DNA of 64,000 nucleotides from Pseudomonas parakoreensis (GTDB taxonomy: Bacteria; Pseudomonadota; Gammaproteobacteria; Pseudomonadales; Pseudomonadaceae). A program made the translations under genes and the position numbers. Position 1 is the stretch's first letter. The number at the start of each line of letters is the position of its first letter. The stretch covers positions 62,001 to 126,000 of the forward strand of contig NZ_BQHY01000002.1 in NCBI RefSeq assembly GCF_021602155.1, given 5' to 3'. This document shows, piece after piece, positions 57,888 through 64,000 of the stretch. The notes below the pieces were generated by a model. It was given only the letters and a program-made list of their open reading frames with translations. It ran no database searches and was not told where the DNA came from.

Positions 57888-60509
57888 CTACAGGACGCGC
57901 CCTTTTTTTGACGACGAGTAATCGGCCAGCCCGGCTCTGGCCGTTTGCAACAACCGGGCGAACGCCGCTTTGTCGATGGGCCGACTCATGAAATAACCCT
58001 GCACCTCATTGCATTGATCCTTGCCCAGAATCGCCAGTTGCTCCTCGGTTTCCACGCCTTCGGCGGTCACGGTCAGGCCCATGGCTTTGCCCAGGCCGAT
58101 GATCGCCTGAACCACCGCGCGATCGTTGGCGCCGTTGCTGATCGAGGCGATGAAGCGCTTGTCGATCTTGATCCCGTCGAACGGGTAGGCGCGCAGGTAG
58201 CCGAGAGACGAATAGCCGGTGCCAAAGTCGTCCATGTTCAGGCGCACGCCGAGTTGCTTGAGCGCATTCATCGTGGCCAGCGCGCCGTCGGTGTCGACGA
58301 GCATCACGTTTTCGGTGATTTCCAGTTCCAGACGACTGGCCGGGAAACGGGTCTGGATCAGCGCTTCGCGAACATCTTCGACGACATCGCTGAGGGCGAA
58401 CTGTGCCGGGGACAGGTTGACTGACAGGAGGATGTCTGACGGCCATTCGAGTGCGGTTTCACAGGCTTCGCGCAACACCCAGCGCCCCAGCGCCACGATC
58501 AGATCGGTCTGTTCCGCCAGGCCGATGAACACGTCCGGTCCCAGCAGACCCTTGGTCGGGTGCTGCCAGCGCACCAGCGCCTCGACCGAGACGATGTGCT
58601 TGCCGTCGACGGTGTAGCGCGGCTGGTAATGCAGGATGAATTCGTCGTTTTTCAGTGCGCCGCGCAGGTCGCTTTCCATTTGCCGGCGGGTCTGGATCTG
58701 GTCGTTCATGTGCGCTTCGAAATAGCACCAGGTGTTTTTGCCCTCGGACTTGGCCTGATACAGCGCGATGTCGGCGCAACGGATCAACTCGCTGGGCACG
58801 AAGCCCTGGCGGCGGCTCAGGGCGATACCGATGCTGGCCCCGACGTGCAACGGATGGTGCTCGAAGAGCATCGGTTGATGCAGGCTCTCGACCAGCCGGG
58901 TACAGAACCGGTCGACTTCCTGCCGAGTGTCCATGCCATTGAGCACCACGACAAATTCGTCGCCACCCAGGCGTGCGACGATGTCGTGCTCGCGGGTGCA
59001 TTCGCGCAGACGACTGGCGACTTCCTGCAACACCGCATCGCCTGCCGGATGGCCGAGGGAGTCGTTGATCGGCTTGAAGTTGTCCAGGTCGATCACCAGC
59101 AGCGACAGCGGCGGCGCGTGCTCCTTGAGCAGCAGCGCTTCATCCAGATAACGCGCCAACTGGTTGCGATTGGGCAGGCCGGTGAGGGCGTCGTGCATCG
59201 ACAGGTGCTGGATCTGCGCATGGGCGGCGACTTCGTCGGTGATGTCGCTGGCGGTGCCGCGATAGCCGACCACGGTTTGCTTCTCGATAATCGGCCGCGC
59301 CGACAGTCGACAGTGGCGTTGCTGCCCGGCGTGATCGCGGTAGGTGCAACGCAAGTCGCTGGCATTGCTGTCCTCGGTGAGTTTCTTCAGCCACAGCTCC
59401 AGCGGCGTGGTATCGCACGACACCAATTGCCCAATGCCCTGGCCCAGCCACTCGCTTTGCGGGTAGCCGGTCACCTCGCTGAAGCGCGCCGAGAGATAGG
59501 TCAGGCGCAAGTGCCTGTCGACTTCCCAGATCCAGTCCGACGCCGCTTCGGCGACCGCGCGAAAGCGTTCTTCACTGGCTTCCAGCGCATGGTTGGCCGC
59601 CTCCAGTGCCTGATTCGAAGCCTGCAGCGTGCTGAAACTGTGGTCGACGTAGGTTGAAGACCGCACGGCGTGACGCAAGAAATAGGCGGTCAACAGCATC
59701 AGCACGGCCAGCACGGCGCCGAGGGTTGGCAGCAGTGACCACAGCAGTTGCTGCCCGGGTCGTTCCAGATCCGCTATCAAGCTGTAACCGGTGCTGTCCA
59801 GCGGTACTCGTGGTTGTTCTTCGGCAAGTTGTCCGTCCGGAGTCAGGGTCAGGTTGCTCAGGCCATAAGCGACTCCGATCACCCGCAGTTTGGCGGGCGT
59901 CAGCTTGTCGACGAACACCAGCACCGAGGTCTGTGTCGGATCGCCCACTGGACGTTCGTCGTTGGGCAAAATTGCCGCCGCCGTAACCAGTGCCGGCCAT
60001 CCGTCGAACAGTGAGTAGGTGCTGACAGGCACCGTCAGACTGGATTGGCTTTGCACCTGATCAATCAGTGAGGCGGCAGATACCTCGAGCCAGCGCGAGA
60101 TGTCACCTTCTTTCTGTTGCCCTTGCACCACGGCGTATTGGGTCCCCTGTCGATTCAACACAAAAACACCGTCATAACCGTCGGTGGTGAACAGGGTTTT
60201 GCCGATATTTTGCTGGTTGTACGCCCAGTCGGTATCGACATGTGGATGCAGGTGTTCGTAGGCCGTGTTCCAGTCAGCGTAACTGGAGATGTAGCTTTTG
60301 GAGGTCGCGATGCGATTTTCCAGGGCACGGGCCGTATAGAAGCGGGTTTGCTCGACATCCTCGCGATCCAGGCGAGCGGCAATGCTGAGCAGGGTGCCAA
60401 TCGCAGCAATCACCCCGACGATAAACAGCGTGGCGACCGCAAATGCCAGGCGGCGGGTAATGGCGCTTTGCTGAGGCGGAACCGGCGTGGCAGGAGCGAA
60501 ACTGTCCAT
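57888..60509 (-). CDS. Cyclic-di-GMP protein: CHASE4-PAS-GGDEF-EAL
   Basis: An 873-residue inner-membrane signalling protein. Two membrane helices (LAFAVATLFIVGVIAAIGTLL and LLPTLGAVLAVLMLLTAYFL) flank a periplasmic CHASE4-like sensor that contains SYADWNTAYEHLHPH. A PAS domain follows (ASDWIWEVDRHLRLTYLS), then a GGDEF domain with the active motif RLGGDEFVVV and an EAL domain with SVEALVRWQHP, ELEITENVML, MDDFGTGYSS and GVETEEQ. Both catalytic motifs look intact, so it could make or break c-di-GMP. The ATG at 60509 has AGGA upstream and starts just before the first helix; longer starts have no homology. Confidence 0.92.
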   Translation of the reverse strand: MDSFAPATPVPPQQSAITRRLAFAVATLFIVGVIAAIGTLLSIAARLDREDVEQTRFYTARALENRIATSKSYISSYADWNTAYEHLHPHVDTDWAYNQQNIGKTLFTTDGYDGVFVLNRQGTQYAVVQGQQKEGDISRWLEVSAASLIDQVQSQSSLTVPVSTYSLFDGWPALVTAAAILPNDERPVGDPTQTSVLVFVDKLTPAKLRVIGVAYGLSNLTLTPDGQLAEEQPRVPLDSTGYSLIADLERPGQQLLWSLLPTLGAVLAVLMLLTAYFLRHAVRSSTYVDHSFSTLQASNQALEAANHALEASEERFRAVAEAASDWIWEVDRHLRLTYLSARFSEVTGYPQSEWLGQGIGQLVSCDTTPLELWLKKLTEDSNASDLRCTYRDHAGQQRHCRLSARPIIEKQTVVGYRGTASDITDEVAAHAQIQHLSMHDALTGLPNRNQLARYLDEALLLKEHAPPLSLLVIDLDNFKPINDSLGHPAGDAVLQEVASRLRECTREHDIVARLGGDEFVVVLNGMDTRQEVDRFCTRLVESLHQPMLFEHHPLHVGASIGIALSRRQGFVPSELIRCADIALYQAKSEGKNTWCYFEAHMNDQIQTRRQMESDLRGALKNDEFILHYQPRYTVDGKHIVSVEALVRWQHPTKGLLGPDVFIGLAEQTDLIVALGRWVLREACETALEWPSDILLSVNLSPAQFALSDVVEDVREALIQTRFPASRLELEITENVMLVDTDGALATMNALKQLGVRLNMDDFGTGYSSLGYLRAYPFDGIKIDKRFIASISNGANDRAVVQAIIGLGKAMGLTVTAEGVETEEQLAILGKDQCNEVQGYFMSRPIDKAAFARLLQTARAGLADYSSSKKGRVL

Positions 60510-60678
60510 ATGCTCGTCCTTGGTAGCTAGGGTTTGCTCATCTGGAACAGCGGCCCGAGCGCATTGTTCAATCTGTTGTTGGCAATGACGCTGCGGCGGA
60601 TGTCTCAAGCGTAGTGAATGCGCGGGGATTTTGCCTTGAGACCGTAACGGACGCTCGATGGCCCGGTGCTATCGGTGC

Positions 60679-61623
60679 TCAGTGCGAAGAAACGTACACA
60701 GAGGGCGTGGCGGACTGGGGCAGGGCATACGTGGCTTTCATCCACGCGACCTCGGCCAGCGGTGTGCGGCCGAAGAAGCGCTTGAACTCCCGACTGAACT
60801 GCGAAGCGCTTTCGTAGCCGACGTTGAATGCGGCCGTCGCAGCCGGCATGGCACTGCGCAACATCAACAGGCGCGCTTGATGCAGACGGGTGGCCTTGAG
60901 GTATTGCATCGGCGATGAATCAGTGACGTTGCGAAAATGCACGTGAAAACTCGGTACGCTCATCCCGGCTTCCTCGGCCAGCGACTCGACGTCCAGACGT
61001 TGGTCGTAGTCGCTGTGAATCCGCCGGATCGCCCGGCTGACCTTGCCGAAATGCCCTTGCTGCTGGAGCGCCGCCCGCATCGAACCGCCCTGGGCACCGG
61101 TCAGGATCCGGTAGTAGATCTCCCGGACCAGCGCCGGCCCGAGGATCTGCGCGTCGCCGGGAGTGCTTAGCGCTTCAAGAAAACGCAAGGTCGATGCGCG
61201 CAATGGATCATCCATCGGCGAGGCGTACATGCCTTTGGGCGGAGCGCCGCTGGGGCCGAACACCTCGTCGACCTGCAGCATCAACTCGCTGGCCAGTTGC
61301 AAGTCGAGGCGCATATACACCGCCAGCATCGGCTCGGCCGCGCTGGCCTCGGTCTCCATGGTGAACGGCACGGGCACTGACACCACCAGATAATGCTGGG
61401 CGTCATACACGTAGACATCATCACCCAGATAACCGCGCTTACGACCCTGGCAAAGAATGACGATGCCGGGGTCATACAGCACCGGGGTGTTGCTCAGCGG
61501 ACGATTCGAACGCAGCAAACGCACATCATCGAGCGCACTGAGGTTATAGCCTTCCAGCGGCGCGAGCTGCCCCAGCAACTGCACCATGCGCGCGGTGTAA
61601 GGATCGGATGGACTCATGGGCAT
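60679..61623 (-). CDS. AraC-family regulator (AraC_N type)
   Basis: A 314-residue regulator. The N-terminal part (LPLEGYNLSALDDVRLLRSN-like run, LYDPGIVILCQGRKRGYLGDDVYVYD, PFTMETEASAAEP) is the AraC_N domain of the YqhC type. The C-terminal double helix-turn-helix is LDVESLAEEAGMSVPSFHVHFRNVTDSSPMQYLKA and AFNVGYESASQFSREFKRFFG. YqhC-type regulators sense aldehydes and control reductases. AAGGAG precedes the ATG at 61623. It begins 18 bp after the broken SDR gene on the same strand, so it probably shares its promoter. Confidence 0.9.
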   Translation of the reverse strand: MPMSPSDPYTARMVQLLGQLAPLEGYNLSALDDVRLLRSNRPLSNTPVLYDPGIVILCQGRKRGYLGDDVYVYDAQHYLVVSVPVPFTMETEASAAEPMLAVYMRLDLQLASELMLQVDEVFGPSGAPPKGMYASPMDDPLRASTLRFLEALSTPGDAQILGPALVREIYYRILTGAQGGSMRAALQQQGHFGKVSRAIRRIHSDYDQRLDVESLAEEAGMSVPSFHVHFRNVTDSSPMQYLKATRLHQARLLMLRSAMPAATAAFNVGYESASQFSREFKRFFGRTPLAEVAWMKATYALPQSATPSVYVSSH

Positions 61624-61641
61624 TGATCTCCTTGCCGGGGC

Positions 61642-62474
61642 TCAGCCATCGGTCGAGCGGGTCAGGGTTTCCCACTGTTCGATCTCGGCCAGGCTGCGTT
61701 GCAGTTTTTCGCGTACCAGCGTCAGTGCATCGCTGCCCAATAGCAAGTGCACGGGGGGCGAAGCGCTGCCGATCAGCTGCAGCATGGCCTGCGCAGCCTT
61801 GCGCGGATCGCCCAATTGCTTGCCGCTTTTCTCTTCCCGGGCCTTGCGCACCGGGTCGAAGCTGGCGTCATAGTCGGCGATGCTGCGCGCCGTACGCTGC
61901 ATCGAACGACCGGCCCAATCGGTGCGAAACGAGCCAGGTGCCACCGCCGTGACAAAAATGTTGAACGGCTGCAATTCCTTGCTCAGCGTATCGGAAAGGC
62001 CTTCCAGGGCGAATTTGCTTGAACAGTAATAGGCGATACCGGGCATGGTAATGCTGCCGCCCATCGAGGTGATATTGAGGATGTGTCCGGCTCGCCGCTG
62101 TCGGAAGTACGGCACGAACGCCTTGATCATCGCTGCCGCGCCGAACACGTTGACCTCGAACTGATGCCGCATCTGCGCCAGCGGTGACTCCTCGAAAACA
62201 CCCTCATGTCCGTAGCCGGCGTTGTTCACCAGCACATCGACCGGACCCAGTCGGGTTTCGACGTCGGCGATCACGCCGTCGATGCGTTCGAAATCCGTGA
62301 CGTCAAGTAACACGCCGTGTGCCCGATCTGCTGACAGGGCTTCGAATGACTTCAGGTCGGCGTCATTGCGCACGGTGCCGTCACCCGGTGACCAGCGTTG
62401 AGCGCCTCCTGCGCGAGCGCACTGCCAAAGCCGCTGCTGACACCGGTGATGAACAAGGTTTTGAGGCTGTGCAT
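61642..62474 (-). pseudogene. Short-chain dehydrogenase with a one-base frameshift
   Basis: The main frame (61642 to about 62378) codes for a classical SDR without its start: LVNNAGYGHEG, NITSMGGS, the YYCSSK active-site pair and a C-terminus LAEIEQWETLTRS. The missing N-terminus is present in another frame, beginning with an ATG at 62474 and reading MHSLKTLFITGVSSGFGSAL, with the TGxxxGxG cofactor motif. The two join if one C is added to the CC at 62378-62379 (GGG instead of GG on the coding strand). As written, the first frame stops within a few codons. Either the gene is broken or the base is an error. Its best guess is an oxidoreductase of the AraC-linked SDR type. Confidence 0.8.
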
Positions 62475-62800
62475 GGCAAGCTCCGACGGATAAGTGAGAG
62501 GCCATGGTAGGCAGCCTGGGGCGAGAGGGGTATGCCGGTTAGTCTGCGAGGATTGCCTGTTCCTATTGGCAGGCCTGCGAAAATCAGCGAAGTGTTACTC
62601 AGCTACCGATCTGCACCTTTGCGGGGCTCGCCATGAGCCATCGGGTAGCACATACCGAGTCTTGCAAGACAGGAACTTATCGCCGGTTTTCCGCTTAAAT
62701 CTTGCGAATCAAAAGCTTGGCTGAGTTGAACAGAATCTGGCATGCATCGTGCTTTTTGCATCCGTGGATAATTGGATACAAAAAGTCAAAAGGTGCTGCC
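62475..62800. other. Intergenic region between the SDR and GntR genes
   Basis: No convincing gene is seen on either strand. Features: the hairpin GCCTG/CAGGC near 62557-62577, the 12-base palindrome GTCTTGCAAGAC at 62659-62670 and, toward the GntR gene, the sigma54-like sequence listed separately and GGATAATTGGATACA at 62766-62780, possibly a GntR-type binding site. Confidence 0.5.
62738..62753 (+). promoter_or_regulatory. Possible sigma54 promoter before the GntR gene
   Basis: TGGCATGCATCGTGCT shows GG and GC separated by exactly ten bases, the core of the -24/-12 pattern. It agrees with TGGCAC-N5-TTGC at most positions but not all. It lies 48 bp before the start codon. By chance alone such matches occur, so the call is tentative. 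Confidence 0.35.
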
Positions 62801-63469
62801 ATGCAATTCGCTCCTGCCTTCGATCAACGTCAACCGATGACCGCCGAAGAAGAGGCCTACAACTTTCTTTTGGAGGGCATCTGTGGTGGTCGTTACCGCA
62901 AGGGCGACCGGTTGATCGCCGAGGACATCGCCAGTGAAATCGGCATGAGCCGCATGCCGGTGCGCGAAGCGTTTCGCCGTCTCGATGCGCAGGGTCTGGT
63001 GACGCTGAGGCCCAATCGCGGCGCGGTGGTTAGCGGTCTGGATGTCGAGCAGATGCACGAAGTGTTCGAGATGCGCAGTGCGCTAGAGGGCCTGGCGATT
63101 CGCATCGCGGTGCCCAAGATCAGCGAGCGTCAGTTGACGGCGCTGGAGCGGCTTCTCGATGAAATGGATGACTACCGCGACGAGAGTGCGGCGTGGGTCA
63201 GCCGTCATCGCAAGTTCCATGAATACCTGTGCAGCCTCAGCGAACGCCCTCGGTTGCTCAAGCAGATCAGCGCCCTCTACGCGCTGATCGAAGCGCCCAT
63301 GCGCCTGTGGCTGCAGCACATCGAAAAGCCCCTGAGCGCCCGCCAGGAGCACCAGATCATCCTTGATGCGATTCGTGCCGGCGACGCCAGCAAGGCCGAA
63401 GCCGTGGTGCGCGAGCACATCGAAGGCACGGTGCCCGAGCTGATCAAATTTTTGCAATCGGAAAAATAA
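62801..63469 (+). CDS. GntR-family regulator (FCD type)
   Basis: A 222-residue regulator. The winged helix-turn-helix at the N-terminus has GRYRKGDRLIAEDIASEIGMSRMPVREAFRRLDAQGLVTLRPNRG. The C-terminal FCD helical domain has VFEMRSALEGLAIRIA, then RHRKFHEYLCSLSERPRL and the metal-binding histidines in QEHQIILDAIRAGD and VVREHIEGT. Such proteins control catabolic and transport genes in response to organic acids or amino acids. The ATG at 62801 starts the homologous part; 33 extra residues upstream lie in the promoter. A solute-binding protein gene follows 79 bp later and may be its target. Confidence 0.9.
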   Translation: MQFAPAFDQRQPMTAEEEAYNFLLEGICGGRYRKGDRLIAEDIASEIGMSRMPVREAFRRLDAQGLVTLRPNRGAVVSGLDVEQMHEVFEMRSALEGLAIRIAVPKISERQLTALERLLDEMDDYRDESAAWVSRHRKFHEYLCSLSERPRLLKQISALYALIEAPMRLWLQHIEKPLSARQEHQIILDAIRAGDASKAEAVVREHIEGTVPELIKFLQSEK

Positions 63470-63548
63470 CCACAGAGCGGAACACGAGTCCGCCGATGTT
63501 TTGACGTTGAGTACTGCCCCGTTACTAACCGAACTGGAGTGTCTGGTC

Positions 63549-64000
63549 ATGCATACGTCTCGCCTGTTATTGGCTGCAATTACCCTCGGACTCTGTTCGC
63601 AATGGGCGCTCGCCGCACCCACGGTGCCGGAGCGTCTGGTCAAGGTCGACAAACTGACCTATTGCTCGGGCATGGATTCGCCGCCGCTGGTGTCTTTCGA
63701 TGAAGCGCAAAAGCCCAAAGGCCTGACCGTCGACCTGGGCCTGGAAATCGCCAAGCGCCTGGGCGACAAGCAGGTCGATTGGCGGGTGATTCCGTTCTCC
63801 GGACTGCTCCCGGCCTTGCTTGCCAAACAGTGCGACATGATCGTCGACCAGCTGTTCGACAAGCCCGAGCGCCGTGAGGTGATCGACATCGTCAACTACA
63901 TGTATTCCAGCCAGGCAGTCGTCGTGCCCAAAGGCAATCCGAAGGCGCTGAAAACCCTGGCGGATCTGAGCGGGCACAAGATCGCGGTGCTTAACGGCTC
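63549..64000 (+). CDS. Amino-acid ABC transporter substrate-binding protein (partial)
   Basis: The gene runs off the right edge after about 150 codons. The signal peptide is HTSRLLLAAITLGLCSQWALA. The mature part has YCSGMDSPPLVSFDEAQKPK, then GLTVDLGLEIAKRLGDKQVDW and KQCDMIVDQLFDKPERREVIDIV, as in family-3 solute-binding proteins for polar amino acids. The ATG at 63549 starts the signal peptide, with GGAG upstream. It is on the same strand as the GntR regulator, which may control it. Only the first lobe of the protein can be judged. Confidence 0.88.
   Translation, partial: MHTSRLLLAAITLGLCSQWALAAPTVPERLVKVDKLTYCSGMDSPPLVSFDEAQKPKGLTVDLGLEIAKRLGDKQVDWRVIPFSGLLPALLAKQCDMIVDQLFDKPERREVIDIVNYMYSSQAVVVPKGNPKALKTLADLSGHKIAVLNG

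Noticed and set aside
62494-62724. A 76-codon plus-strand frame in the gap before the GntR gene
   Set aside because: Cys/Arg-rich, no ribosome site, overlaps palindromes and regulatory sequence.

Overview
The window reads as one stretch of chromosome from a Pseudomonas of the fluorescens group. The evidence is high GC, many GTAGGAGCTGCC- and GTGGGAGC-type REP palindromes between genes, an alkaline-protease/lipase secretion cluster in the fluorescens arrangement, OprD porins and polyamine-catabolism genes. No prophage, IS element, CRISPR array or rRNA was seen. The only RNA gene recognised is selenocysteine tRNA. Both edges are arbitrary, and the last gene runs off the right end.

Layout. 0.2-4 kb: an AraC-type regulator with an NTF2-like N-terminus, a PuuB-like FAD oxidase, a small cupin and a periplasmic polyamine-binding protein, probably one polyamine/amine module. 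4-22 kb: the exoenzyme region, with metalloprotease aprA, its inhibitor inh, the type I exporter aprDEF, two paralogous subtilase autotransporters, two RTX lipases (the second 617 aa, LipA/PueA type) and a small secreted protein. The aprA leader carries a perfect RsmA/CsrA consensus over its ribosome binding site. 22-34 kb: a YgdI-like lipoprotein, a FAN1-type nuclease overlapping an XPD/DinG-like helicase with a nuclease-like N-terminus, a hybrid histidine kinase with duplicated PAS domains, membrane proteins including a Na+/H+ antiporter, an SDR enzyme and a MalY/PatB-type lyase.

34-43.4 kb: a compact selenium/formate island, fdnG (with an in-frame UGA)-fdnH-fdnI-fdhE-selA-selB-selC(tRNA-Sec). 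The genes are tightly packed on one strand. They encode formate dehydrogenase, its maturation factor and most of the apparatus that inserts selenocysteine into FdnG; selD is not in the window. 43.6-51 kb: an OprD porin, a class III transaminase divergent from a TetR regulator, an unrecognised 279-residue protein, an MscS-type channel, a DUF3313 lipoprotein and a small conserved-looking protein.

51-64 kb: an OmpR-type two-component system followed by a DUF2252 protein. Next is a second polyamine module (PuuB-like oxidase, PuuR-like regulator, PuuA-like gamma-glutamylputrescine synthetase) whose promoter region holds repeated TTTCATGA-type sites. Then come a CHASE4/PAS/GGDEF/EAL protein, an AraC regulator, a short-chain dehydrogenase broken by a one-base frameshift, a GntR regulator and the start of an amino-acid-binding protein.

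All product calls are from reading translated sequence and motifs; no database search was run. The features that most deserve a second look are the aprA leader RNA, the packed Sec island, the nuclease/helicase pair, the puu operator cluster and the frameshifted SDR.
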